Shown here piece after piece: positions 54,521-63,939 of a stretch of 64,000 nucleotides of DNA. Under the pieces are notes generated by a model that searched no databases, was not told the origin of the DNA, and saw nothing but the letters and a program-made list of their open reading frames with translations. The stretch's first letter is position 1, and each line of letters starts with the position of its first letter. The DNA lies in NCBI GenBank assembly GCA_944320815.1, contig CALUIZ010000006.1:49530-113529 (forward strand), in the 5' to 3' direction. The DNA is from an uncultured Phocaeicola sp. (lineage in GTDB: Bacteria; Bacteroidota; Bacteroidia; Bacteroidales; Bacteroidaceae). Position numbers and translations under genes: made by a program.

Positions 54521-56011
54521 TCAATATGCGCGGGCAAAGAGCACACGGCGTGCGGAAGGCTTTCCGGTCACCATGTCCACGCCCGGCGTGAGACTCTCCT
54601 CGTCGGCTTCGAAGGGGAGACAGCGGATAGTGGCCTTCGTCTCGTCCTTGATGCGCTCCTCGGTTTCGGTCGTGCCGTCCCAGTGAGCCAGGATGAAGCC
54701 GCCCTTCTCGATCTGCTGCTTGAACTCGTCGTAGGTGTCGACCTTCACGATGTGCTCGTTGCGGTATTTCAGTGCCTTCTGGTAGATGTTGTTCTGGATT
54801 TCCTCCAGCAAGTTCTTCACATATTCCTCGATGCCGTCGCACGAGCGGGTTTCCTTCTCCAGCGTGTCGCGGCGCATGATTTCCACCGTGTTATTCTCCA
54901 GGTCGCGGCCGCCCATCACCAGACGCACGGGCACACCCTTCAGCTCATAGTCGGCGAACTTGAATCCCGGACGCTTGTTGTCGGCGTTGTCGTATTTCAC
55001 GGAGATGCCCATTCCGCGCAGCGTGTTCACGATGCCTTCCACCTTCGCGTCGATCAGCTTCAACTGCTCGTCGTTCTTGTAGACCGGAACGATGACCACC
55101 TGAATCGGAGCCAGATGCGGAGGAAGCACCAGTCCGTTGTCGTCGGAGTGGGTCATGATGAGCGCGCCCATCAGACGGGTGGAAACGCCCCATGAAGTAG
55201 CCCACACATAATCGAGCTTGTTGTTCTTGTCGACGAACTGCACGTTGAACGCCTTCGCGAAGTTCTGTCCCAGGAAGTGGGAAGTACCGCACTGCAGCGC
55301 CTTTCCGTCCTGCATCAGTCCTTCGATGGTATAAGTGTCCAGCGCGCCGGCGAAACGCTCGTTGGCCGACTTCACACCCTTGATGACCGGAACGGCCATA
55401 TACTTCTCAGCGAAGTCACCGTACACGTGGAGCATCTTCTGCGCTTCGGCTTCGGCCTCCTCGCGTGTGGCGTGCGCCGTATGCCCCTCCTGCCACAGGA
55501 ACTCGGCGGTGCGCAGGAACAGACGCGTGCGCATCTCCCAGCGCATCACGTTGGCCCACTGGTTGCAGAGGATAGGCAGGTCGCGGTAGGAATTGATCCA
55601 GTTCTTGTAGGTGCTCCAGATGATAGTCTCCGAAGTGGGACGGATAATCAGCTCCTCTTCGAGCTTCGCAGCCGGGTCGACGATGACTCCCGAGCCGTCT
55701 TCCGCATTCTTCAGGCGGTAGTGGGTGACCACCGCACACTCTTTGGCGAAGCCTTCCACGTGTTCAGCCTCGCGGCTCAGATAAGATTTCGGGATGAGCA
55801 GGGGGAAGTACGCGTTGACGTGTCCCGTCTCCTTGAACATCCTGTCGAGCTGCTGCTGCATCTTCTCCCAGATAGCGTATCCGTAAGGCTTGATGACCAT
55901 ACAGCCGCGCACGGCGGACTGTTCCGCCAGGTCGGCCTTCACCACCAAGTCATTATACCATTGTGAATAGTTTTCACTTCTTTTGGTCAGGTCTTTTAAT
56001 TCTTTTGCCAT
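54521..56011 (-). CDS. proS: Prolyl-tRNA synthetase, eukaryote/archaea-like type
   Basis: Class II aminoacyl-tRNA synthetase. The 496-residue protein begins [21 protein letters not shown] and has [10 protein letters not shown] and [24 protein letters not shown] (motif 2), with the C-terminal zinc-binding-like extension typical of the archaeal/eukaryotic ProS form used by Bacteroidetes. It lacks the bacterial insertion editing domain. A -7 box lies 54 bp upstream. Confidence 0.96.
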   Translation of the reverse strand: MAKELKDLTKRSENYSQWYNDLVVKADLAEQSAVRGCMVIKPYGYAIWEKMQQQLDRMFKETGHVNAYFPLLIPKSYLSREAEHVEGFAKECAVVTHYRLKNAEDGSGVIVDPAAKLEEELIIRPTSETIIWSTYKNWINSYRDLPILCNQWANVMRWEMRTRLFLRTAEFLWQEGHTAHATREEAEAEAQKMLHVYGDFAEKYMAVPVIKGVKSANERFAGALDTYTIEGLMQDGKALQCGTSHFLGQNFAKAFNVQFVDKNNKLDYVWATSWGVSTRLMGALIMTHSDDNGLVLPPHLAPIQVVIVPVYKNDEQLKLIDAKVEGIVNTLRGMGISVKYDNADNKRPGFKFADYELKGVPVRLVMGGRDLENNTVEIMRRDTLEKETRSCDGIEEYVKNLLEEIQNNIYQKALKYRNEHIVKVDTYDEFKQQIEKGGFILAHWDGTTETEERIKDETKATIRCLPFEADEESLTPGVDMVTGKPSARRVLFARAY

Positions 56012-56064
56012 ACTCTTATATGTTATGTTTACTTTTTGCTTCCTGTTTTCGATTCTACAGACCG

Positions 56065-56072
56065 CAAAATTA
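56065..56072 (-). promoter_or_regulatory. -7 box for proS
   Basis: Minus-strand TAATTTTG, matching TAnnTTTG, 54 bp upstream of the start. Confidence 0.45.
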
Positions 56073-56121
56073 GTAAAAAGATTCGTAAAGATTCGTTTCC
56101 GCGGCTGATTTATAGCGCGAT

Positions 56122-57366
56122 TTATTCAAAACGGATGGATTTTGCCGGATGAATCCGGCTGACGAGGTACGACGGCCCCACCAGCATCAGCACGGAGACC
56201 AGCAGCGTGCAGACATTCAGCAGGAGAATCCATCCCGCATGAAGCTCCACGGGCACCGCGCTCACATAGTAGGTGACGGGGTCGAGACGAACCGGCTCGA
56301 AGAGGAGCTGCACCAGACAGCATCCCAGTCCCGCCAGGTTTCCCCAGAGCATCCCCCGCCCGATGAGGAACACCGAGAACGTGAGGAAAATCTCGCGGAC
56401 GGACGTGTTGTCCGCACCCAGCGCCTTGAGCACCCCGATCATGTTGGCACGTTCGAGGATGATGATGAGCAGACCGGAAATCATGGTGAACCCCGCCACG
56501 CCCGTCATCAGAATCAGGATGACCCACACGTTCGTGTCGAGGAGGTCGAGCCAGGCGAACACCTGCGGATACAGCTCTTCCGAGGTGCGCGAACAGTAGT
56601 ACTGCCCGTAGCGGTCGGCATGGGTGCCCAGCACGGAACGTATCTCCCCGTTCACGCCGTCGAGCCGTCCGTAGTCGTCCACATCCACCTCAATCCCCCC
56701 CACCTGCGCGGGAAGCCACCCGTTGAGACGGTTCACCGTGTAGAGGTCGGTAATCAGGAAATAGTCGTCGAAAGCCGAGAAGTTGGTCTGGTAGATGCCG
56801 CTCACCTCCAGTCTCCTGGCACGGATATTGTCTTCCACGAAATACGTGAACAGCCGGTCGCCCACCTTCAGCGAGAGCTTGTCGGCGATGGAGCGCGACA
56901 CCAGCACCTTTCCGCTCGCCGCCGAGTCGGAAAATTCCGGGACGGTCCCTTCCTGCAGATGAGCCTTCAGATAAGTCCAGTCGTACTCCTGCGCCGCTCC
57001 CTTCAGCATCATGCCCTGAAAATTGTCGGAAGTCATGATCATGCCGGGCTTGGCGGAATAACGCTGCACGTGCGCCACTCCCTCCACGGCCCGCAGCACA
57101 CCGAGCAGACTGTCGTCCGCCGCCACGGGCATCATCTGGTAAAGCTCCGCGCCGTCGATGCCCGACACCACGATGTCCGCCCCCATTCCGATCACCTTGT
57201 CGCGCACCTGATGCTTGAATCCGATGACCACCGCCACAGATACAATCATCACCGCCAGTCCGACGGCGATTCCGGCCATCGCGATGCGCACGGCCGGTCC
57301 CGACACCTCCTTTTTCCTCCCGCCGCTCAGATAAATCCGCCGGGCGATAAAGAACTTCCAGTTCAT
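56122..57366 (-). CDS. LolC/E-type ABC permease
   Basis: The 414-residue protein has an N-terminal helix ([25 protein letters not shown]), a periplasmic domain with [11 protein letters not shown], and three C-terminal helices with [19 protein letters not shown]. The LolC/E family extracts outer-membrane lipoproteins with LolD. A single permease and no ATPase nearby is normal in Bacteroidetes. 2 bp after the aminotransferase stop. Confidence 0.88.
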   Translation of the reverse strand: MNWKFFIARRIYLSGGRKKEVSGPAVRIAMAGIAVGLAVMIVSVAVVIGFKHQVRDKVIGMGADIVVSGIDGAELYQMMPVAADDSLLGVLRAVEGVAHVQRYSAKPGMIMTSDNFQGMMLKGAAQEYDWTYLKAHLQEGTVPEFSDSAASGKVLVSRSIADKLSLKVGDRLFTYFVEDNIRARRLEVSGIYQTNFSAFDDYFLITDLYTVNRLNGWLPAQVGGIEVDVDDYGRLDGVNGEIRSVLGTHADRYGQYYCSRTSEELYPQVFAWLDLLDTNVWVILILMTGVAGFTMISGLLIIILERANMIGVLKALGADNTSVREIFLTFSVFLIGRGMLWGNLAGLGCCLVQLLFEPVRLDPVTYYVSAVPVELHAGWILLLNVCTLLVSVLMLVGPSYLVSRIHPAKSIRFE

Positions 57367-57368
57367 GA

Positions 57369-58571
57369 TCAGTCGTCCACTCTTCCCGGATACGCCTCAA
57401 GCGCCTTGCGGAGGACAAAGAGCGCGCGCACCAGATCTTCCTTCTTCAGCACATACGCCACGCGCACCTCGTCCCTGCCTCCTCCGGGCGTGGTGTAGAA
57501 TCCGCTGGCCGGAGCCATCATCACGGTCTCCCCTTCATAGCTGAAGTCGGTAAGGCACCACGCGCAGAACTTCTCGCAGTCATCGACGGGAAGCTTGGCC
57601 ACCGTATAGAAAGCCCCCATCGGGATGGGCGAATACACGCCGGGGATGCGGTTCAGTCCGTCAATCAGACACTTGCGCCGCTCCACATATTCGTCGTAGG
57701 TTTCGCGCATGTACTCTTCCGGCTCGTCGAGCGACGCTTCGGCCGCAATCTGTCCGATGAGCGGAGGACTCAGACGCGCCTGGCAGAACTTCATCACCGC
57801 GCGGCGCACCTCGGCGTTCTTCGTGATGAGCGCGCCGATGCGGATTCCGCACTCGGAATAGCGTTTCGACACGGAGTCGATGAGCACCACGTTCTGCTCG
57901 ATTCCTTCCAGATGGCAGGCGGAGATATAGGGCGAGCCGGTATAGATGAACTCGCGGTACACCTCGTCGGAAAACAGGAAGAGGTCGTACTTCTTCACCA
58001 GGTCGCGTATCTGGTTCATCTCGCGGCGGGTGTAGAGATAGCCCGTCGGGTTGTTCGGGTTGCAGATGAGAATGCCCTTGGTGCGCTCGTTGATCAGCTC
58101 CTCAAACTTCTCCACCTTGGGGAGAGAGAAGCCCTCCTCGATGGTGGTGGTGACCGTGCGTATCACCGCTCCGGCGGAGATGGCGAAGGCCATGTAGTTG
58201 GCATACGCGGGTTCCGGCACGATGATCTCGTCGCCGGGATTCAGGCAGCTCATGAAGGCGAAGAGCACCGCTTCCGAGCCTCCGGTGGTGATGATGATGT
58301 CGTCGGCGTCCAGATGGATGTCATACTTCTCATAGTAGCCCACCAGCTTCTCGCGGTAGCTGCGGTATCCCTGGCTCGGACTGTATTCAAGCACCGTGCG
58401 CCTGATGTTCCGTATCGCGTCGAGGGCCGCCCGCGGAGTGGGGAGGTCCGGCTGGCCGATGTTCAGATGATAGACTTTAGTTCCTTTCGCCTTGGCGGCT
58501 TCCGCCAGAGGCGCGAGCTTCCGTATCGGCGACTCAGGCATCTCGGTTCCCCGAATGGATATCTGTGGCAT
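57369..58571 (-). CDS. PLP-dependent aminotransferase, class I/II
   Basis: The 400-residue fold-type I enzyme starts MPQISIRGTEMPESPIRKL and has NIGQPDLPTP, ICNPNNPTGYLYTRREM and the PLP-lysine motif VLIDSVSKRYSECGIRIGAL. Closest in pattern to aspartate/aromatic aminotransferases of Bacteroides; substrate not certain. Divergent from the fucose-isomerase-like gene. Confidence 0.92.
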   Translation of the reverse strand: MPQISIRGTEMPESPIRKLAPLAEAAKAKGTKVYHLNIGQPDLPTPRAALDAIRNIRRTVLEYSPSQGYRSYREKLVGYYEKYDIHLDADDIIITTGGSEAVLFAFMSCLNPGDEIIVPEPAYANYMAFAISAGAVIRTVTTTIEEGFSLPKVEKFEELINERTKGILICNPNNPTGYLYTRREMNQIRDLVKKYDLFLFSDEVYREFIYTGSPYISACHLEGIEQNVVLIDSVSKRYSECGIRIGALITKNAEVRRAVMKFCQARLSPPLIGQIAAEASLDEPEEYMRETYDEYVERRKCLIDGLNRIPGVYSPIPMGAFYTVAKLPVDDCEKFCAWCLTDFSYEGETVMMAPASGFYTTPGGGRDEVRVAYVLKKEDLVRALFVLRKALEAYPGRVDD

Positions 58572-58600
58572 ATTTTTACGAATTAATGATGTTGTGGATG

Positions 58601-58608
58601 CAAAGATA
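58601..58608 (-). promoter_or_regulatory. -7 box for the aminotransferase/LolC-like operon
   Basis: Minus-strand TATCTTTG, exact consensus, 30 bp upstream of the start. Confidence 0.55.
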
Positions 58609-58780
58609 AAGCGATTGGCTTAATTTAGCAACAATAGGTTTGAAAAATTAAGTTTCCCCGGCTTCCGTCCGCCTTTCCGGAAGGCGCGGAGACCTCCGCA
58701 GAACGGCCCTGCTTAGGGGAAAGTAAATTACTTTAACTCCTTTTCAGTTAAGCATCCCGATTTTTTCAGAAAAAAAGCCG

Positions 58781-58788
58781 TATGTTTG
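58781..58788 (+). promoter_or_regulatory. -7 box for the fucose-isomerase-like gene
   Basis: TATGTTTG, matching TAnnTTTG, 29 bp upstream of the ATG; a T-rich -33 region precedes it. Confidence 0.5.
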
Positions 58789-58816
58789 TCATGCGAATAA
58801 AAAAACGACATCTATC

Positions 58817-60052
58817 ATGAATCTATACCTCATCATATTCAACGCCGACACGTTCCGGAAAGAACAGATCTACGAAATGCACAAGTCTCTTTTCATCGCG
58901 CTCGAGAAGTTCTTCACGCTCCACCTTGTCAGCTACACGGAAGCCGAAGGCATCCCCGCAAACGCCTACAAGATGGCCTTCATCGCCAGCGGAGGGGTGG
59001 AGGACGCGGTGGTGCGCAACTTCAGTCTCCTTCCCTACCCCATCACGCTGCTCACCGACGGCACGGGCAACTCGCTGGCGGCGGCCCTCGAAATATCGGC
59101 ATGGATACGCACGCGCGACATGAAGGTGAAAATCATCCACGGACGCCCCGACGAGATGGCCGCCCAGGTGCTGACCCACCACAAGGCGTTCGCGGCCAAA
59201 CGGAGCCTGAAGAACAAGCGTATCGGGGTGGTGGGCACGCCCGCACCGTGGCTCGTGGCGAGCCATGTGGACTATCTGCTGGCGAGCCAGCGGTGGGGGG
59301 TGACTTATGTCGACATCCCCATAGAGGAGGTGGAGAGGAACTTCTACAACGTCACGGACGACGAGATCGGCATGGAGGCGTCGAAGTTCATCGCGCGCGT
59401 CAAGGCCATCCAGGAGGTGACCCCCGACGACCTGCTGCGGGGCATGAGGCTCCACAAGGCGGTGAAGGACGTGTGCGAAAAATACAGCCTCGACGCGGTG
59501 ACGGTCACCTGCTTCTCGCTCATCCCGACACTGAAGGTGACGGGATGCCTCGCGCTCTCGCTCCTCAACGACGAGGGAATCCCCGCCGGATGCGAAGGCG
59601 ACCTGCAGTCTATCCTGACGCTGCTGATGGTGAGGGAACTGACCGGACAGCCGGGATTCATCGCCAACCCGTCGTTCATCGACATGAAACGGAACGAGGT
59701 GCTGCTGGCGCACTGCTCCGTGCCCACCACGATGGCCGAAGAGCTGATTATCCGCAGCCACTTCGAGTCGGGGACCGGAATCGGGATACAGGGAATCATG
59801 CACGAGGGAGATGCCACGGTGTTCAAATGCGGAGGGGAATGTATGGACGAATATTTCCTCTCGTCGGGCTACATCACCGGAAACGAGAATCTGGCGGCCT
59901 GCTGCCGCACGCAGATCAGGGTGAAGCTCGACAGGCCGGCAAGCTATTTCCTGCAGAACCCGCTGGGAAACCATCACATACTCATCAAGGGAGACCACAC
60001 GGAGGCCATACAGGAGTTCATGCAGCAGAACCGCTGCAAACAGCGCGAATGA
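58817..60052 (+). CDS. L-fucose/L-arabinose isomerase-like protein
   Basis: The 411-residue protein shares the FucI/AraA fold pattern: an N-terminal GGVEDAVVR region, IGVVGTPAPWLVASHVDYL, YSLDAVTVTCFSLIP and the metal-site region NEVLLAHCSVPTTMAEELI ... RSHFESGTGIGIQG. Shorter than FucI (about 590), it belongs to a Bacteroides clade annotated as fucose isomerase-like. Substrate unknown; no fucose genes are adjacent. Confidence 0.78.
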   Translation: MNLYLIIFNADTFRKEQIYEMHKSLFIALEKFFTLHLVSYTEAEGIPANAYKMAFIASGGVEDAVVRNFSLLPYPITLLTDGTGNSLAAALEISAWIRTRDMKVKIIHGRPDEMAAQVLTHHKAFAAKRSLKNKRIGVVGTPAPWLVASHVDYLLASQRWGVTYVDIPIEEVERNFYNVTDDEIGMEASKFIARVKAIQEVTPDDLLRGMRLHKAVKDVCEKYSLDAVTVTCFSLIPTLKVTGCLALSLLNDEGIPAGCEGDLQSILTLLMVRELTGQPGFIANPSFIDMKRNEVLLAHCSVPTTMAEELIIRSHFESGTGIGIQGIMHEGDATVFKCGGECMDEYFLSSGYITGNENLAACCRTQIRVKLDRPASYFLQNPLGNHHILIKGDHTEAIQEFMQQNRCKQRE

Positions 60053-60058
60053 GAGAAA

Positions 60059-60075
60059 ATGCGATACGCCCCTAC
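60059..60075. repeat. REP-like fragment, half of type A
   Basis: ATGCGATACGCCCCTAC, the 3' half of the type A palindrome, immediately after the fucose-isomerase-like gene; the following bases (GCAACGGGAATC ... GAAAGGGCC) resemble the linker of the 30.6 and 34.4 kb copies. Confidence 0.55.
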
Positions 60076-60182
60076 AGCAACGGGAATCTTTTGATGATGC
60101 AAACGAAAGGGCCCAAATGGAAGGGCCGCGGCGCGAATGACGGATTTTTCCGCATTTTGTTTTCCCGTTCAATTATAAGTCG

Positions 60183-60190
60183 TATCTTTG
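60183..60190 (+). promoter_or_regulatory. -7 box for the DUF4494-yggS-pyrD-like operon
   Basis: TATCTTTG, exact consensus, with TTTTGTTTT some 23 bp upstream. It implies a leader of about 195 nt that is GC-rich and able to fold (for example GCCGGCAG...CTGCCCGG); I recognise no riboswitch class. Confidence 0.5.
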
Positions 60191-60394
60191 TAGAACAAGG
60201 TGCGGCTTGTTTTTTTGCCCGCCGGCAGGACTGCGGAAAAGCATGCCGCTGCCCGGACGCGGACATCCCGCTGTCGGGAGACGGACACCGCGGAACTCCG
60301 GGAAACCTCGCGGCGGCCTTCCCGGCGGGGCGGAACGAAGCCTGCCACACCTTTAAATATTATCAAGACCAAAACAGAATTTTACGGAACAATT

Positions 60395-60874
60395 ATGATG
60401 CATAACTGGTTTGAATGCAAAATCCGTTACGAGAAAGTGGCCGAGAACGGCATGAACAAGAAAGTGACGGAACCCTATCTGGTAGACGCGCTCAGCTTCA
60501 CGGAAGCCGAGTCGCGCATCATCGAAGAAATCACCCCGTTCATCAGCGGAGAGTTTACCGTGGCCGACATCAAGCGCGCCAACTACAGCGAGCTCTTCCC
60601 CTGCGAGGAGGACGCGGCCGACCGCTGGTTCAAGTGCAAGCTCTACTTCATCACACTCGACGAGAAGAGCGGCACGGAGAAGAAGACGGCCACCAACGTG
60701 CTGGTGCAGGCGGCCGACCTGCGCGACGCGGTGAAGAAGCTGGACGAGGGCATGAAGGGCACGATGGCCGACTACGTAATCGCGTCGGTGGCGGAAACCG
60801 CCATCATGGACGTGTATCCCTACTCTGCCGAACCCGACGTGAAACCCGAATTTCCCGACGCTGACAAACGATGA
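60395..60874 (+). CDS. DUF4494 family protein
   Basis: The 159-residue protein begins MMHNWFECKIRYEKVAENGMNKK and has FTEAESRIIEEI and WFKCKLYFITLDEK. This matches the DUF4494 family of Bacteroidetes, of unknown function. No signal or membrane segment. Stop overlaps the yggS start (ATGA). Confidence 0.85.
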   Translation: MMHNWFECKIRYEKVAENGMNKKVTEPYLVDALSFTEAESRIIEEITPFISGEFTVADIKRANYSELFPCEEDAADRWFKCKLYFITLDEKSGTEKKTATNVLVQAADLRDAVKKLDEGMKGTMADYVIASVAETAIMDVYPYSAEPDVKPEFPDADKR

Positions 60875-61563
60875 CGACAAAAACACAGACTGCCATGGAC
60901 ATCCAGAAAAACCTGAAAGAAGTGCTCGCGCAGCTTCCCCCGAACGTCCGCCTGGTGGCCGTCTCCAAGTTCCACCCCAACGAGGCGGTTGAAGCGGCAT
61001 ACGCGGCGGGACAGAGGGTCTTCGGCGAGAGCAGGGAGCAGGAACTGAGCCTCAAGCAGGCGGCGCTGCCCAAAGACATCGAATGGCACTTCATCGGACA
61101 TCTCCAGACGAACAAGGTGAAGTATATCGCGCCCTACATCGCCATGATCGACGCGGTGGACTCCTACAAGCTGCTGGCGGAAATCGACCGGCAGGCGGGG
61201 AAATGCGGAAGGGTCATCCCCTGCCTGCTCGAAATCCACATCGCGGAGGAGGACACGAAATATGGGTTCACGTTCGACTCCTGCCGGCAGATGCTGGAGG
61301 AGGGAAGCTGGAGGGAGCTGAAGAACGTGACGGTCAGCGGCGTGATGGGCATGGCCACCAACACGGACAGCGAGGATGAAATCAGACGGGAGTTCGGACG
61401 CCTGCGCGACTTCTTCAACGAGCTGAAGGAGCGGTTCTTCAGCGACTGCGACACCTTCAGGGAAATCTCGATGGGCATGTCGCACGACTATCCGCTCGCC
61501 GTGGAGGAAGGGAGCACGATGGTCCGCGTGGGAAGCAAGATATTCGGCGAACGAGTTTATTAA
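60871..61563 (+). CDS. YggS/PROSC family PLP homeostasis protein
   Basis: The 230-residue PLP-binding barrel has VAVSKFHPNEAVEAAY with the PLP lysine, FGESREQEL, HFIGHLQTNK and SMGMSHDYPLAVEEGSTMVRVGSKIFG. It keeps free pyridoxal phosphate in balance. The start coupled by ATGA to DUF4494 is used; MDIQKNL eight codons on is an alternative. Confidence 0.95.
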   Translation: MTTKTQTAMDIQKNLKEVLAQLPPNVRLVAVSKFHPNEAVEAAYAAGQRVFGESREQELSLKQAALPKDIEWHFIGHLQTNKVKYIAPYIAMIDAVDSYKLLAEIDRQAGKCGRVIPCLLEIHIAEEDTKYGFTFDSCRQMLEEGSWRELKNVTVSGVMGMATNTDSEDEIRREFGRLRDFFNELKERFFSDCDTFREISMGMSHDYPLAVEEGSTMVRVGSKIFGERVY

Positions 61564-61576
61564 AAGACAAGATATT

Positions 61577-62560
61577 ATGGCACAACTGAAAACAACTTTT
61601 GCGGGGCTTTCGCTCGAGAATCCGGTCATCATCGGAAGCTCGGGACTGACCGACAGCGCGGAGAAAATCAGAAGGCTCGAAGAGGCGGGAGCGGGAGCCG
61701 TGGTACTGAAATCGGTGTTCGAGGAGCAGATCAGTGCCGAAAGCGGACACCTGCAGGGATACGGCTCGCCTGAAGCGGACAACTATCTGCAGACGTATGT
61801 GCGCTCGCATACCCTCGACAGGCACATCAGCCTCATCAGGGAAGTGAAGGGAAGCTGCGGGATTCCGGTCATCGCCAGCATCAACTGCTGCAGCGACAGC
61901 GAATGGGTGGACTTCGCGCGGACCATGGAAGAGGCGGGAGCCGACGCGCTGGAACTGAACGTGCTCTCGCTGCAGACGGGCAGAGACTATGAATACGGGA
62001 GCTTCGAACGCCGACATGTAGAGATTCTCCGCCACGTGAAGAAGGTGGCAGGCATCCCCGTCATCTTCAAGCTGGGAAGCAACTTCACCAATCCGGTGGC
62101 ACTGGCCAGCCAGCTTTACGCCAACGGCGCGGCGGCCATAGTCCTGTTCAACAGGCTCTACCAGCCCGACATCCGCACCGACAGTCTCACGCTGACGCAT
62201 TCCGCCATCCTGAGCGGCCCTCATGAACTGGCCGAACGCATCCGCTGGACGGCCATCGCTTCGGCCGAGGTTCCGCAGCCGGACTATGCCGTGTCGGGCG
62301 GAGTGCACGACGGAGAAGGAATCGTCAAGTCCATCCTGGCGGGAGCTTCCGCCACAGAGATATGCAGCGCAGTCTACCGGCACGGACCGGAGGTGATCGG
62401 GGCGATGAAGAAAGAGCTGTCGGACTGGATGAACGGGAAAGGATATGAGTCCGTGGCCCAGTTCAAGGGCAGCATGAACGCCCGCACCATAGGCGAGGTC
62501 AATCCGTTCGAGCGCACCCAGTTCATGAAATATTACGGCGGCTACAGCGGAGAAGAATAA
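61577..62560 (+). CDS. Dihydroorotate dehydrogenase-like protein
   Basis: The 327-residue TIM-barrel flavoprotein begins MAQLKTTFAGLSLENPVIIGSSG and has SINCCSDSEWVDFA, ADALELNVLSL and VSGGVHDGEGIVKSILAGAS. It resembles class 1 PyrD but with altered active-site residues; in Bacteroidetes a second, true PyrD usually exists. Function uncertain. 13 bp after yggS. Confidence 0.85.
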   Translation: MAQLKTTFAGLSLENPVIIGSSGLTDSAEKIRRLEEAGAGAVVLKSVFEEQISAESGHLQGYGSPEADNYLQTYVRSHTLDRHISLIREVKGSCGIPVIASINCCSDSEWVDFARTMEEAGADALELNVLSLQTGRDYEYGSFERRHVEILRHVKKVAGIPVIFKLGSNFTNPVALASQLYANGAAAIVLFNRLYQPDIRTDSLTLTHSAILSGPHELAERIRWTAIASAEVPQPDYAVSGGVHDGEGIVKSILAGASATEICSAVYRHGPEVIGAMKKELSDWMNGKGYESVAQFKGSMNARTIGEVNPFERTQFMKYYGGYSGEE

Positions 62561-62589
62561 GACGAGGGCATTCCGGTCCGGAAAAAACA

Positions 62590-62668
62590 AACGCAGAGAC
62601 ACGGAAGTGCAGAGAATATCATCTGATTGTCAGACAAACAAGACTCTGCGCTTCCGTGTCTCTGCGTT
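62590..62668. terminator. Long inverted repeat between convergent genes
   Basis: 25-base arms (AACGCAGAGACACGGAAG... at 62590-62614; its complement with one mismatch at 62644-62668) around a 29-base loop, between two genes that converge. Likely bidirectional terminator. The CGCAGAGACACGGA motif is a repeat known from many genomes. Confidence 0.65.
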
Positions 62669-62694
62669 CAAGGAGCATATCCGCCGCCCGCGCC

Positions 62695-63780
62695 CTACCG
62701 CTTCAGCAGTCCCACCTTGAGATTCAGCTTGAAATAATAGGCACCGTTCTCCCGCTCCAGGAAACCATACTTGTCCTTTGCCGTAGACCCCTTCTCCAGA
62801 CGCGTGTTATAGAACAGGAAGTCGGCGAAGGTCTGGCGGAACGCGCGCTGATAGCAGAGCACCTCTCCCGCACCGGTCACGAACAGCATCCCTCCGATGG
62901 CCGACTCCACCCCGTTGTAAAGCTTCGCCGGACGCATCCCCATGGCAACCGCCAGCAGGAACTCCCTCACCTTATAGTCGTAGAAACCATGCTTGCTGAT
63001 AAGCTCGTCCTTAATCTTGAGCGGGTTCAGCTTCTTCACCTCCTCCGTCAGCTCAGACACCTTCGTGATTCCGTCCAGCCACATCAGGCGGGTCATCTCG
63101 CCCAGCAGGCGGCCCATGTGAAGGTCGATCATCGAAAGGTTGCTGCGGAAAATCTTGTCGGCCACGTCGCTGTATTTCAGCGCGCCTCCCAGCCGCTCAA
63201 TCATCAGCATGCGTTCTATCACGTTGTCTTCCTCGCCTGCCGCGTTGATTTTGTTGACCGCCGGAGAAGGAAACCTCACGCCCGTCTGCTCAAACTTGAA
63301 GTTGGCCGCACGGCCTCCGTCGAGCAGCGGGAACATCGTCCCCAGACGGGAACGCACGACAAATCCTGTCAGCGGCGCATCGACGGAATAGAACGCCACG
63401 CTGAAGTCAGTGCGGTCGTCCGTCTTCGCCTCCAGATCATAGATAAGTGCCTCGTCGAGAAACCCCTCCACCCCGTCGGGCGAAGTGACCTCGTCTCCCT
63501 GCGCGTTGCGGATGCCCTCCAGAATCAGGCCCGCCACCGTGTCGAAATCCTCACGCGGAATCCGCCTGTCAATCTTCTCGCCCGAAATGTGTATGCAGTC
63601 CTTCTCCACAATATAGCGGCGTGTGCCGTCGTGCTCTTCCCTCTGCACCATCGCCACCGGAAGACACCGGGCTTCATCCTTCTTCGCGTCGGGAGTTCCG
63701 GAGCACACCTTTCCGTCGGCCAGCAGACGGAAAAAGGCGTACAGCTCGCTCCACTCTCTCTTTGTTGCTTCAAATGCCAT
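62695..63780 (-). CDS. HpaII-family type II restriction endonuclease, no methylase in view
   Basis: The 361-residue protein begins MAFEATKREWSELYAFFRLLADGK and ends in GEVLCYQRAFRQTFADFL and YYFKLNLKVGLLKR, the pattern I know from the HpaII family (CCGG cutters). The central strand GFVVRSRLGTMFPLLDGG corresponds to the GFSIKSxxG-like active-site strand; here arginine appears in the lysine position. GC content matches the host. No partner methylase lies within the window on either side. Confidence 0.72.
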   Translation of the reverse strand: MAFEATKREWSELYAFFRLLADGKVCSGTPDAKKDEARCLPVAMVQREEHDGTRRYIVEKDCIHISGEKIDRRIPREDFDTVAGLILEGIRNAQGDEVTSPDGVEGFLDEALIYDLEAKTDDRTDFSVAFYSVDAPLTGFVVRSRLGTMFPLLDGGRAANFKFEQTGVRFPSPAVNKINAAGEEDNVIERMLMIERLGGALKYSDVADKIFRSNLSMIDLHMGRLLGEMTRLMWLDGITKVSELTEEVKKLNPLKIKDELISKHGFYDYKVREFLLAVAMGMRPAKLYNGVESAIGGMLFVTGAGEVLCYQRAFRQTFADFLFYNTRLEKGSTAKDKYGFLERENGAYYFKLNLKVGLLKR

Positions 63781-63811
63781 CTTTTCTTGTCCTCGTTCTT
63801 TAAATTTTGCG

Positions 63812-63840
63812 CAAAGGTAAGCAAAAAGAACGTTAACAAA
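63812..63840 (-). promoter_or_regulatory. Promoter of the HpaII-type gene
   Basis: Minus-strand TTTG (63837-63840), 17 bp, TACCTTTG (63812-63819), 32 bp upstream of the start; an excellent Bacteroides promoter. Confidence 0.6.
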
Positions 63841-63902
63841 AGAATAGAGACACGGGGCAATCCATAAAAAACGTTACAAAACAGATTTTTATCACTCTTT
63901 TG

Positions 63903-63933
63903 TTTGCAGATAACCGGAAAGTCCGTATATTTG
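63903..63933 (+). promoter_or_regulatory. Promoter of small-RNA element copy 2
   Basis: TTTG at 63903-63906, 19 bp, TATATTTG at 63926-63933: textbook -33/-7 pair. Confidence 0.7.
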
Positions 63934-63939
63934 CAATGT

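Noticed and set aside
60190..60395. Cobalamin or other known riboswitch in the DUF4494 leader
   Set aside because: The conserved boxes of the classes I can recall are absent; only generic GC-rich hairpins are visible.
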